Source: CAYQTE01 sp964420285 (GTDB taxonomy: Bacteria > Planctomycetota > Phycisphaerae > Tepidisphaerales > Tepidisphaeraceae). Taken from it: DNA of 52,938 nt. Shown here one piece after another: positions 24,095 to 33,354 of this stretch. Below the pieces are notes generated by a model that made no database searches, was not told the DNA's origin, and saw only the letters and a list, made by a program, of their open reading frames with translations. The DNA lies in assembly GCA_964420285.1 (NCBI GenBank), contig CAYQTE010000029.1, positions 1 through 52,938 of the forward strand, read 5' to 3'. Within the stretch, counting starts at the first letter, position 1, and each line of letters begins with the position of its first letter. Position numbers and translations under genes: made by a program.

Positions 24095-25489
24095 ATGACG
24101 CCCTCAACGGACTCCGCCCGGCCTCCCCTAAACGACTCTCCCGTTTCGCGCGTCGTTCGCGCCCTGCATCATCGCAACTATCGCCTGTTTTTTTCCGGCC
24201 AGCTTGTCTCGCTGGTCGGCACGTTCCTCACCACCACCGCCATGAGCTGGTTCGTCCTGAAGCTCACCATGAATCCGGCGGATTATTCGCAGCGACAGGC
24301 GGATGTCTTTTTTGCCGCCCAGATCCCGCTGTTTCTGCTGGGCCCGATCGCCGGCGTCTGGGTCGACCGCCTCGATCGCCGCAAGCTCATCCTCGTCACC
24401 CAGACACTGGCGATGATCCAGTCCTTCTCCCTGGCCGCCGTCGCCTTCAGCCACACTCCCACCGTCAACAAGATTCTCGCCCTGGCGCTGTTTCAGGGGC
24501 TGATCAATTGCTGGGACATGCCCGGCCGGCAGGCGTTCCTCGTCGATATGGTCACCGACCGCGACGACCTGGCCAACGCCATCGCACTCAATTCGACAAT
24601 GGTCCACTTCGCCCGCGTGTTCGGCCCGGCCGCCGCGGGACTGATCATCGCCCGCATCGGCATCGCGTGGTGCTTTCTGCTGGACGGCCTGAGCTATCTG
24701 GCGGTGATCGCCGCACTGCTGGCCATGGTGATCGTCCCCCGCCGGCCCAAGCCGCCGCGATCCGTCCGCGTCGAACTTCACGAAGGCGCCCGCTATGTCT
24801 TCGGGTTCCCGCCCATGCGCGCACTGATCTTTCTCATGTGCGTCGTCTCGCTGACCGCCATCCCCTGCATCTCGACACTCCTGCCCATTTACGGCAATCA
24901 TTTCGGCGGCCAGCTTCACGGCAGCCTCGTCTTCGGTTTCCTGGGCGCCGCCACCGGCATCGGCGCACTCACCGGCGCGATCCTGCTGGCCGCGCGCCGC
25001 TCGGTCCTGGGCCTCGGCCGGCTCATCGCCATCGCCATGTCCACTTTCGCTGTTGCCCTGATGGCCCTGGCCGCCAGCCCGTCGCTGTGGCTCTGTCTGT
25101 TGGTACTCCCCTTCTGCGGCTGGGGAATGATCACCACATTTGCCAGCGCCAACACCATCATGCAAACCCTCGCCGACGATGACAAACGCGGCCGGGTCAT
25201 GAGCTTCTTTTCCGTCTCATTCGTGGGCGTAACTCCGTTCGGGGCCCTGTTCGTCGGCCGGTTCCTCAGTCCGCACCTTGCGTTTGGCAGCGCCGACCCG
25301 ATGGTCGGCGCCCGCCGTGCCATGTTCGTCGCCGCCGGCCTGTGCCTCAGTGCCTCGCTCTATTACGCCACCCGCCTGCCCGCCCTGCGCAAGCTGGTCC
25401 ATCCCATCTACGCCCGCAAAGGCATCCTCCCCGACCTGGCCACCGCATTGCAGGCCGCGACCGATATGACCGATCCGGCGGAAGCGTGA
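24095..25489 (+). CDS. MFS exporter (MFS_3/EntS-like)
   Basis: The 464-aa protein has the 12-helix layout of the major facilitator superfamily. It begins with FRxxNYRLFFSGQ-like LHHRNYRLFFSGQLVSLVGT, has the motif A loop GVWVDRLDRRK after helix 2, and DMPGRQAFLVDMVTDRDDLA between helices 4 and 5, as in the MFS_3/EntS branch (enterobactin-type exporters). The C-terminal half holds TIMQTLADDDKRGRVMSFFS and a cytosolic tail. Probable drug or siderophore efflux; substrate unknown. It follows the YggS gene and may be co-transcribed. Confidence 0.92.
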   Translation: MTPSTDSARPPLNDSPVSRVVRALHHRNYRLFFSGQLVSLVGTFLTTTAMSWFVLKLTMNPADYSQRQADVFFAAQIPLFLLGPIAGVWVDRLDRRKLILVTQTLAMIQSFSLAAVAFSHTPTVNKILALALFQGLINCWDMPGRQAFLVDMVTDRDDLANAIALNSTMVHFARVFGPAAAGLIIARIGIAWCFLLDGLSYLAVIAALLAMVIVPRRPKPPRSVRVELHEGARYVFGFPPMRALIFLMCVVSLTAIPCISTLLPIYGNHFGGQLHGSLVFGFLGAATGIGALTGAILLAARRSVLGLGRLIAIAMSTFAVALMALAASPSLWLCLLVLPFCGWGMITTFASANTIMQTLADDDKRGRVMSFFSVSFVGVTPFGALFVGRFLSPHLAFGSADPMVGARRAMFVAAGLCLSASLYYATRLPALRKLVHPIYARKGILPDLATALQAATDMTDPAEA

Positions 25490-25502
25490 TCGCCATCTGC
25501 GT

Positions 25503-25991
25503 TCACGTTTCATCGTCGAACGCAATATTCCCAGGATGAATGTCCAGAAGCGTGAACCCGGTTGCCTGGCGGAACATCTCCGCAACATGGAGCGCATCGG
25601 CCCAACGATTACCGAACAATTCGCGAATGTGCTCGACATATTCCTCGATCACATGCGGCTCAAAATCGGGAACCTCGTCCGGAGCCTTGGCGCCGGCAAA
25701 GTCGAGCACAAAGGGACGCTCGACAACCGACATCTCGATGGCGCGCAGCGAATCATCCGCGTCAACGAGTTCCGGCACATGATGCCCCGCGAGCGAGTGA
25801 ATTCCCCTGGCTTCCAGAGTCTGGTACACTTCGAGTTCGCGGTGAAAGCGGTCGTACCTATTGAAGAACTTGACCGCAGTCGGCCGATTGGAGCGCAAGA
25901 CGAAACCGTCTTGCCCTGACCCGTGGCCAACTGGCCCGATCAGCAGGCAGTTGTGCCGTGTTTCGTAGTCGTGTACGCGAGGATCAATCAT
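25503..25991 (-). CDS. minimal protein-kinase-like fold protein, 162 aa
   Basis: The protein looks like a shortened kinase: a glycine-rich loop LLIGPVGHGSGQDGFVL (about 16-32), AVKFF with Lys41, an acidic residue in FHRELEVYQTL (Glu52), a hinge-like RAIEMSVVERPFVLDF, and near the C-terminus LLDIHPGNIAFDDE, which resembles a catalytic loop plus metal site (Asp150, Asn155, Asp159 or Asp160). The protein stops right after it, so the usual C-lobe helices are missing. The start is ATG 25991, which overlaps the start codon of the divergent gene at 25990. Function unknown; it converges on the MFS gene. Confidence 0.6.
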   Translation of the reverse strand: MIDPRVHDYETRHNCLLIGPVGHGSGQDGFVLRSNRPTAVKFFNRYDRFHRELEVYQTLEARGIHSLAGHHVPELVDADDSLRAIEMSVVERPFVLDFAGAKAPDEVPDFEPHVIEEYVEHIRELFGNRWADALHVAEMFRQATGFTLLDIHPGNIAFDDET

Positions 25992-26250
25992 GGAACCCGC
26001 CGTCAGTATCCCGGAACCCTCCCGGCACAATTGGGTTTACGTTTCACTGACCGTAATTGACGGCCAGCGACAACTCAAGCCCAGCCATGTTTCCTTTGAC
26101 CACGTGCGATTCGCCGCCCCGCCCCGCCTGGTGTCCAATCAGATCGAGATCGTCATCGCCAACGGCGACGACGAACAGCGTCACACGGCCATCGTCCTCC
26201 CCCACGACGCCGATGCCACGCTGATACCCATTCAAGTCATAAAAACGTAG
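25990..26250 (+). CDS. conserved hypothetical protein, 86 aa
   Basis: The protein (MEPAVSIPEPSRHNWVYVSL...) has alternating hydrophobic residues typical of a beta fold: VYVSLTVIDGQRQLKPSHVS, FDHVRFAAPPRLVSNQIEIV, IANGDDEQRHTAIVLPHDAD. No signal or membrane segment. GAGG stands 8 nt before ATG 25990. Its start overlaps the start of the divergent kinase-like gene. The opposite frame over it is a shadow. Family not named. Confidence 0.65.
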   Translation: MEPAVSIPEPSRHNWVYVSLTVIDGQRQLKPSHVSFDHVRFAAPPRLVSNQIEIVIANGDDEQRHTAIVLPHDADATLIPIQVIKT

Positions 26251-26332
26251 CCGCCATCCCGTTACACCGGAATTGACTCTGCGCAACCCGTTCCCGCCTC
26301 TGCGCCCTTCGCGAATTTGCGTTGAACATTCC

Positions 26333-29300
26333 CTATTTCACCGGCTCGAACACGATCGTCACGTGGCCGCCGCCGTCGCCCGTTGGCTGGCTGAACTGGG
26401 CTGTGTCCACATGGATCATCGCGTCGGCCCTGGGTCCGCCGGCCGTGACCAGGGCCGATCGAATTGCCTCCAGTCTGGCGGCGGCCAGGTCGATGCACGC
26501 CTGGCGAACCCGGCGGGCCACGATCTGCTGGGCGCCGGGGCGAAGCAGATCGTACAGGCTGTCCAGCGCATCTTCCGTCTGGCCGAGTTCGCGATCCAGG
26601 GCGGCCAGTTGCCGCACCGTCGCCGAAGCCTGACCGGCCGACCCGGTCGCAAGCTCGGCCCGCGCCGATTCGGCCGCCACCTGCCGCTGTGCCGTCAGTT
26701 GCACTTTCTTTTGGCGCAATTGCGTGGCCAGCGCGATACTTTGGGACGGGTCCAGATTGATGCGCTTCAGGATCGTCGCCGCGTCGCCGCCGCCCAGATC
26801 GCCGTGCAGACGCAGCGACATGGTTTCGCCGCCTTTAAGTCGCTTCTCCAGATCGGCCAGCCGGGCCTGTGACGCCGCGTCCAGGGTCGCGTCGGCCGGG
26901 CCAAAGTCGATTTCGATCGGCATCTCTTTCGCCTTTTTCAGCAGATCGGAGAGATTAAACGGCAGCGCTTGCTGCACGATCTTCTCCGGCGCACTGGTCA
27001 CCGCCGTGGAAACCGATTGCCCGACCGTCTGCACCACCACCGACGTGATCGCACCGCCCGACAGCGAATTCGTACTGGTCGTGAAATTCAACGGAATCGT
27101 CAGCTCGCCGTTGGCGTCCTGGATCGTGGCGATCGTCACGTCCAGCGGCAGCTTGAGCAGGAACAGCGACTGGATCGGCCCGTGCGGCGGTTCGCTCATC
27201 TGGGCGTTGGTCATCACGATCTTCGACTCGCTGGTCAGCGTCGCATCCCCCGGCAGCACGAAGTTGAACCTCCCGTCGAACAAACCGCCCTCGACTGTCA
27301 CTCCCTTGCTGGCCGCGAATCCCTTGAACTCACCCATCTCCACCGCCCCGATATACGCCCGCACGGTTCCCTTGGGCTGCGGATACATCGAGATCGCCCC
27401 GTCGGCCGTAATGTCGTCAAGCAGATCCCGCTGTTCCACGACCGGCTGCGTCGGGGCCGAACTTTTATTGCCAATATTGCCGATGGCCGACGCCAGGCCG
27501 CCGACCGCACTGAAGATCAACGACCCGCCCTCCTGGCGCTTGGGTAACTCCACCTTGCCGGACCGCACGTCCAGACTGAACGTCGTTACCGTGCTTTGCG
27601 ACATCATCCGGTTGCTCAGGTTCTGCGCCGCCACGTTCAAATCCGTCAGCGGAATGATCATCGGCGGATCGACGGAAATGTCCCGGTATTCAAAATCGAG
27701 CCCGCTCACGGTCAATCGATCGATGCGAAACTCCGGCCCCGCCGCCGCGGCCAAAGGCGCCGTCGTCGCGGCGGTGGTCGTCTGTGCGCCGGCCGGTTCC
27801 CCGCTGGCCGGCGAGCCTTGTGTCGCCGCCGGTTGTGTCGCGGGTTCCGCTTGATCCTTGATGACCAGATCGAGCACATGCGTTCCGGCCTTGTCCTTCC
27901 ACACCCTCCCGGCCGGCTTGGTGATGTCCAGCGTCCCCACCGTCACGTCGAGAGTTCGCGGATTCACGCTGGCATTGCCCACCTCGATCTGATCAACGCC
28001 CGCCAGAAGCGGTCCGTCGGGCCCGTCGCGAAATGCCACCGGCTGCACGTTGATCTGCGCCTGGATCGTGCGTGTAAAGTCGATATCAAACGCCCCGCGA
28101 CGCGACACCTTCGCCGACGCCTCCACGTGCGTGTGGAACCGCCCGTCCGCCAGTTCTCCGCCGTCGATCTGGTCCTTCAATTTCGGCATCACCTGCTCAA
28201 GCCCGCGGCCGCTGATCCCGGACGCTGTCACGTCCACCTTCACGGCTGGTTCCGGCAGGAAAAGCGATGCGGTGGTATCAACGCGGATCTCCTTCACCAG
28301 CGGATCGACCGCCGTGGTGAACTTGATCAATGTTGGTTCCAGCAATTCGGGATGGGGGCTGAGCAGGGTCATTTTCCCATCGGTCCAGAGTCGCGTTCCC
28401 GACACTACCACCGGTGCGCCGCCCATATCGCCGTCGAGAATCGAGAACTGCGCCAGACGCAGATCCAGTTTCGCCAGGGTCACCGTCGGCGGCGAATGCC
28501 GCAAATCGAACAGGGGCGCCGCGTCGGGCGTGGCGGCCGCATCCGAACCGGCCGGGTCCGCCGGCTGTGTCGTCGCACCGCCGCCCGCCGTGGCGCCGCC
28601 GCCCGCACTGGCATCGCCGGCGCCAATCGCCACGCCCAGCGCCCGCGTCACGCCCCCGGCCATTCGCAATTGCCCCTCGACGCCGTCACTGCTGATCTCA
28701 TCGATGTCGATCACATTCCCCACCGGATCAATCCGCGCCACGGCCGCCCGCGCCGATGCCACCTTGAGCAGCGGCTCGGCGGCATCGCCATCACGATAAT
28801 CCACATCCGTCGCCGTCACGCTGCCCGCCATGCCGCCCGCCGGGTTGGGCGACAGCGACGCTCCCAACTTCGCGTGCAGCCGGCCGTCCGCCAAATCGAC
28901 CTTCATGCCCGCCGGCACATATCCCGCCAGCGGCCCGGCGCGCAGCCCGCTGCCGGTGATCTCGACATTCACCGATTGGGCATCGCGGCCCAGCATCGCA
29001 TTCCCGCCGATCGCCAGCGAATCGACCGCCCCGTCCACTTTCAATTGCACCTTGAACGCCGACGGCGAACCGTCCTTGCCAACGATAATCCCATCGCTCT
29101 GCGCCGAGACCGTCACGGCGGTGTCGATCGACTTTCCATCGGCCCGATCGGACCATTTCACCTTCGCATCGGCCACGTTCACACGGCCGACACTCACCAG
29201 CGGCAACGGCGGCAGCACGCGCCACGGGCCCTTTGCCGGAGCCGCGCCCAGCGCAGCCGCCACTGGCGATGTAGCGGCGGCCGGCAGTGTGGATGCGGGC

Positions 29301-31894
29301 ATGGTCGATGGAGCGATCTTTAATCGAATCCCCGCCAGCACCAGCGACCCATCCGCCTGGCGCGACGCCGCGCCAAACGCACCGGAGGCGTCAAATCCCG
29401 CTACGTGTATTCCATTTGTCGCATCACCGATCGACAAGCCATCGACCTTCAGGCTTTCCAGCGCCGCCAGTTGATCGCCGGCATCGGCGAAACTCACCTT
29501 CGCCAATGTCGCCGTCACCACCGGCCCGCCCGATCGGGCATCGTTCAGCACCACATCCGCCCCCGCGTGCAGATGCAACTCACCCTGTTTCACCAGGGGC
29601 TCGATACCTGTACCGCGCAGATACGGTCCCAGCGCCGCCAAGTTCAATCCTGTCCCATCCACCTGCACATCCGCCGCCGGATGGTTCATCGACGCGGTGG
29701 CATTTCCCGTTATCTCCAGCCGCTGGGCGATTCCGTCCACGGACACCCACCCATGCATCTTCGCGGCCGGGACGGTTGCCGTCGCGGTCGTATCCAGCAC
29801 AAGCCCGGTCAGTTCCAAACCCGCATCGGAAATCGTCACTGTCGCCGCCGGGGTTTGCCCTTCGTCGCGCACGGCCAATTTCACTGCGCCCCAGGTCAAC
29901 TGATCGATCTGAATCCGGGGCAGTGCGATTGGCGCGGCATTGGCTGGCGCGGCGGCAACCGGCTGGGGTGCGCCGCCGGGTCCGGCAACAGCGCCCGCCG
30001 GCGCGGTATTTGGAGCCATCGCGGCGGGATCAAATCGCAATCCCATTCCGCGCCACGCGCCGCCGGCTTCATGAACCACCTGGGCCCGCGGCCCGGCCAC
30101 TTTCACCTGGCTCATTCCGATGCGCGTCAGACCCGCATTCACCGTCAATCCGGTCACAGCCACCGAATCGAACGCCAGCAGTTCCTGACCATCGGCAAAG
30201 GCCAGCGGCGAAATCGTCGCCCCGCCGCTCAGGCCGCCGTCGGATGTGCGATTCAACGTCAATTGACCGCCGAGCGTGAACTCGCCGTTCTTCAGTTGCG
30301 ACTGGACGCCCAGCGGGCGCAGATAGGTCGCCAGTGCCGTCGGATTCACGCCCGTGGCGTCCAGTTTGAACGCGGCGGATTTCTGATCTCCCCACGGCGA
30401 AGCCGACCCGTCGATCGTCACGGAATTGGTGACGCCCGGACAACTCAGCGTGCCGCCGAACGTGATTGTCCCCGCCCCGCCGCCTGAGACAATAACGACA
30501 TTCTTGACAGCAAAATCGCTGACGCCAAACGCCAGATCCGCCGCCGGAGTTGTAGCGTCGTCGCGCAGAGACGCGAGAATATCGTGCAGATCAAGTTCGC
30601 GAAGCTCGAAGCCAATTGATCCGCCGGCCGTGGCGCCGGGCGTACTGGCGGCACTGGCAACCCCGGCCGGCTTCGCGGGCGCGCCGGGCGTCGTGGTCGT
30701 TGCCGGCGCGCCGCCCAACTCCAGACCCGCCGCGAGGATCGTTCCCTTGCCGGTGTGCGTCGCGGCCATGCGGCACTTATCGATGGATACTTTGGAGACA
30801 ACCAGCTTCCCGGCCGAAAATGAATCGATCGCGATGCTCAAATCGCCCGCCGACGCCGCCGGTTTGCCATCCGCCGTCAACTCCAGTGACGACAAATCCA
30901 GCGATCCCTTAAGCCCGGCGGCACTGCCGGGAGCGGCGGGAAGCACCTGGGCGCTGAGCGTCGCCTGCATCGAGGCCGCCATCGTCAAAGCGGCGGGCTC
31001 GATTCCCAATCCGCGCAGATACGCCGCCGCCTGCTGCGGGTGGATGCCGCGCACCGTCGCCGTCATTGTGGCCGACAGGGCCGTCGCCGATGTCGTGCCG
31101 TGGCCTTCGACATGCACCACATCCACCAGCGGCCAGAGGCGCACATCGGCGCCCCATTGCATCGGCCGGGACGATGAACCCAGATCGTCGAGCCAGAAAT
31201 CGAGGTCCAGATCGGCCGACATGGCGGGGCTGACGGATTTGTCGATCAGATGGGCCTGGACATGGCTGACGCGGATGCCGTCAACGGTCAGCGGCGGAGC
31301 CAGATCGAGAGTTTGAGCCGGCGGATTTGCCGGCGGCGCGGCGGGCGATTTGGGCGCGGCTGCCCCACCGCCACTGAATCTGGCCAGGAGCGGAATCGAT
31401 CCATCCGCCTCGCGAGTGATCTGCACGTCGGCCCCGTCGGCTTCCAGCCGGTTCACGTGAATCCGTCCGCGCAGCAGATCGAGCGTGGAAATATCCAGCC
31501 GGCAATAATCCGCCGACGCCAGGGGTTCCTGCGATCCGATCGGAGTCACCTTCACGTGCCAGAGGCCAAAATCGCCGCCGAGCAATGCCAGATCGAGTTT
31601 GTCGTAATGGCAGGCCAGACCGAGTTGCCCGGCCGCTTTGTTGATCGCCGGCGGGAGCAGCCAGATGAGCGCCAACCGCAGGGCGATCACCAGGATAAGC
31701 ACGATGGGAATCGCCAGATAAAGCCGTCGGACCCAGCGGCGCACAAATCCGCCCTTGCGCGGGCTGGAGGTGGCGGCGGATGCGCCGGCATTTTTCGCGG
31801 GGCCGCCATCGGAGCCCGAAGCCGGGGGCAGAGGCGCCGGGGCGGATGTTGGCTCTTTTTGGTTGGGTGTTGCACCGTCGGTGGATTGGCTCAT
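26333..31894 (-). CDS. giant AsmA-like/DUF748 envelope protein, 1853 aa
   Basis: A short cytosolic N-terminus and one membrane helix (LYLAIPIVLILVIALRLAL, about residues 58-77) are followed by a very long periplasmic beta-rich part of repeated AsmA/DUF748 units (LDLALLGGDFGLWHVKVTPI, then several blocks of the type LRGTGIEPLVKQGELHLHAG and LADGRLHAKLGASL). The C-terminal 250 residues carry FTTSTNSLSGGAITSVVVQT and ALPFNLSDLLKKAKEMPIEI, then a coiled-coil-like SLRLHGDL...KKVQLTAQRQVAAESARAEL. AsmA-like proteins are thought to bridge the inner and outer membranes for lipid transport. The start overlaps the partner lipoprotein stop by 4 nt. Low-complexity Ala/Pro/Thr/Gln linkers occur between units. 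Confidence 0.88.
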   Translation of the reverse strand: MSQSTDGATPNQKEPTSAPAPLPPASGSDGGPAKNAGASAATSSPRKGGFVRRWVRRLYLAIPIVLILVIALRLALIWLLPPAINKAAGQLGLACHYDKLDLALLGGDFGLWHVKVTPIGSQEPLASADYCRLDISTLDLLRGRIHVNRLEADGADVQITREADGSIPLLARFSGGGAAAPKSPAAPPANPPAQTLDLAPPLTVDGIRVSHVQAHLIDKSVSPAMSADLDLDFWLDDLGSSSRPMQWGADVRLWPLVDVVHVEGHGTTSATALSATMTATVRGIHPQQAAAYLRGLGIEPAALTMAASMQATLSAQVLPAAPGSAAGLKGSLDLSSLELTADGKPAASAGDLSIAIDSFSAGKLVVSKVSIDKCRMAATHTGKGTILAAGLELGGAPATTTTPGAPAKPAGVASAASTPGATAGGSIGFELRELDLHDILASLRDDATTPAADLAFGVSDFAVKNVVIVSGGGAGTITFGGTLSCPGVTNSVTIDGSASPWGDQKSAAFKLDATGVNPTALATYLRPLGVQSQLKNGEFTLGGQLTLNRTSDGGLSGGATISPLAFADGQELLAFDSVAVTGLTVNAGLTRIGMSQVKVAGPRAQVVHEAGGAWRGMGLRFDPAAMAPNTAPAGAVAGPGGAPQPVAAAPANAAPIALPRIQIDQLTWGAVKLAVRDEGQTPAATVTISDAGLELTGLVLDTTATATVPAAKMHGWVSVDGIAQRLEITGNATASMNHPAADVQVDGTGLNLAALGPYLRGTGIEPLVKQGELHLHAGADVVLNDARSGGPVVTATLAKVSFADAGDQLAALESLKVDGLSIGDATNGIHVAGFDASGAFGAASRQADGSLVLAGIRLKIAPSTMPASTLPAAATSPVAAALGAAPAKGPWRVLPPLPLVSVGRVNVADAKVKWSDRADGKSIDTAVTVSAQSDGIIVGKDGSPSAFKVQLKVDGAVDSLAIGGNAMLGRDAQSVNVEITGSGLRAGPLAGYVPAGMKVDLADGRLHAKLGASLSPNPAGGMAGSVTATDVDYRDGDAAEPLLKVASARAAVARIDPVGNVIDIDEISSDGVEGQLRMAGGVTRALGVAIGAGDASAGGGATAGGGATTQPADPAGSDAAATPDAAPLFDLRHSPPTVTLAKLDLRLAQFSILDGDMGGAPVVVSGTRLWTDGKMTLLSPHPELLEPTLIKFTTAVDPLVKEIRVDTTASLFLPEPAVKVDVTASGISGRGLEQVMPKLKDQIDGGELADGRFHTHVEASAKVSRRGAFDIDFTRTIQAQINVQPVAFRDGPDGPLLAGVDQIEVGNASVNPRTLDVTVGTLDITKPAGRVWKDKAGTHVLDLVIKDQAEPATQPAATQGSPASGEPAGAQTTTAATTAPLAAAAGPEFRIDRLTVSGLDFEYRDISVDPPMIIPLTDLNVAAQNLSNRMMSQSTVTTFSLDVRSGKVELPKRQEGGSLIFSAVGGLASAIGNIGNKSSAPTQPVVEQRDLLDDITADGAISMYPQPKGTVRAYIGAVEMGEFKGFAASKGVTVEGGLFDGRFNFVLPGDATLTSESKIVMTNAQMSEPPHGPIQSLFLLKLPLDVTIATIQDANGELTIPLNFTTSTNSLSGGAITSVVVQTVGQSVSTAVTSAPEKIVQQALPFNLSDLLKKAKEMPIEIDFGPADATLDAASQARLADLEKRLKGGETMSLRLHGDLGGGDAATILKRINLDPSQSIALATQLRQKKVQLTAQRQVAAESARAELATGSAGQASATVRQLAALDRELGQTEDALDSLYDLLRPGAQQIVARRVRQACIDLAAARLEAIRSALVTAGGPRADAMIHVDTAQFSQPTGDGGGHVTIVFEPVK

Positions 31895-33345
31895 GGTGAT
31901 ACCTTCTGGCTGGTCGGACGGGTCGAGCCGCCGCGCCGCATTGCCTCCAGCGCCGCGCGACGTTGCTGCGCTGCCGCCAGTGGATCATATCCCCCCGGCG
32001 CCAGACCTCGCGAATTCAGCCAATCATACGCCCGCACTCGCGCGGTCGGCGAAGAGTCTTCAAGGTAATCCATGTTCTCCTTGACCAGTCGCGCATCCAG
32101 ATCGGCCGGTCCCGTTGCCTCGCGCAGCACCTGCCCCAGCGATGCCGCCTGCCGACCGGCCTGGCCCGCGTACGCCGACAACAACCCGCTCAACTCCGGC
32201 GGGACTTTTTCGTTGTTCAGCAGATCCAGCAACGCGCCGTACGTTCGCTTCTCGATCAGCCATGCCAGCGCCGGCGAATCCGGCGAAACCTTGGCCGCGC
32301 TCAAATCCTTCACGATCGAGCCGCAGATCGCCGACACCACCGAATCGTCCGCCACCAGGGCCACGTCCACCGCGATGGGCACGCCCGCCTCGCCGGCCGT
32401 AAACACCAGCGCCGACCTCTGCCCCGACTTCTGCGCCAGCGCCGATTGCGCCGCATCCAGGCCGGGCCAGCCGGCGATCTCCTGCGGCGCCGCGTAATTC
32501 GCGCCACCGGCCAACTGAGTGGAGACCGCCGCGCACAACTTCTGATGATCTTGCCAGGCGGCGCTGGCGTCCGACGCGGGCGGCGGAGAAATCTGCACCA
32601 CCGCCGCTATCACGGCATCCGCTGTGCCAAACCGAAACGGCTCAAGGAACACATAGGCCGTCGGCATCGCGGCGGATTCATTCAATATCAGCGTTTCCGT
32701 CTGCAACGCGACGCCCGGCACGAAATCCGTGATCGACAACCCGATGGCCCAGGCCGGTTTGTCGGCGGCGGAAGCGTTGGGCTCGATCCGCAATCCCAGA
32801 CCGCGTCGCGCCGGCAGGCCCGTCAATGGATCGATCAGCGTGCCCGCCTCCGAGAGGTCAAACTGTGCCGTTACGCCGGGCCACACAATGCCCTGAGCGG
32901 AGTCGAAAAAGGCAAATCGCCCATATTTTCCGGCCTGCACGGAGGCAACAAATGCATGAGCGTCGGCGGCCGCACCAAACCGCATGTCGCGGCTGAGGCT
33001 TACACTGCTCATGACCGCGCTGTTGCCGCGAGCGGCGGTCACGATGGCCGCCTGCGGACCGGCCGGTGCAAAGCCCGGCGGCATCTTCTCCATCGCCAGC
33101 CACGTTACGGAAATGTGCCCGGCCGATGCGGCGCTTATCGCGTCCACTGTTTTCGCGCCCGCCCCGCCCGGCCCAGACAAAACAGTGCCCGCGTAATGCG
33201 TCACGCTCGGCGCCACCGCGCCCAGCGGCAGCGGCGCTGGCTTCACCGGTTTGGTCGCGCATCCCCAGAGGAAGATCGCCGCCAAGACGGGCCCGGCCAG
33301 CCGTGCCCAGGCACGTCCGCCATCTCTCTTAATAAAAGAACGCAC
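31891..33345 (-). CDS. lipoprotein partner of the AsmA-like protein, 484 aa
   Basis: The signal is MRSFIKRDGGRAWARLAGPV then LAAIFLWGCAT, a lipobox. The mature part is mixed alpha/beta (HISVTWLAMEKMPPGFAP, FVASVQAGKYGRFAFFDSAQ, LGLRIEPNASA, TAYVFLEPFRFGTADAVIAA) and ends in helices (WLIEKRTYGALLDLLNNEKV, ARVRAYDWLNSRGLAPGGYD). The start is GTG with GAGGAG about 5 nt upstream. I do not recognise the family. It overlaps the AsmA-like gene by 4 nt and follows mscL after 9 bp, so the three genes form one operon; it may be a periplasmic or outer-membrane partner. Confidence 0.75.
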   Translation of the reverse strand: MRSFIKRDGGRAWARLAGPVLAAIFLWGCATKPVKPAPLPLGAVAPSVTHYAGTVLSGPGGAGAKTVDAISAASAGHISVTWLAMEKMPPGFAPAGPQAAIVTAARGNSAVMSSVSLSRDMRFGAAADAHAFVASVQAGKYGRFAFFDSAQGIVWPGVTAQFDLSEAGTLIDPLTGLPARRGLGLRIEPNASAADKPAWAIGLSITDFVPGVALQTETLILNESAAMPTAYVFLEPFRFGTADAVIAAVVQISPPPASDASAAWQDHQKLCAAVSTQLAGGANYAAPQEIAGWPGLDAAQSALAQKSGQRSALVFTAGEAGVPIAVDVALVADDSVVSAICGSIVKDLSAAKVSPDSPALAWLIEKRTYGALLDLLNNEKVPPELSGLLSAYAGQAGRQAASLGQVLREATGPADLDARLVKENMDYLEDSSPTARVRAYDWLNSRGLAPGGYDPLAAAQQRRAALEAMRRGGSTRPTSQKVSP

Positions 33346-33354
33346 AGTTGCTCC

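Noticed and set aside
27596..29323. 575-aa plus-strand frame
   Set aside because: Antisense of the giant AsmA-like gene, whose frame is continuous over 5.5 kb.
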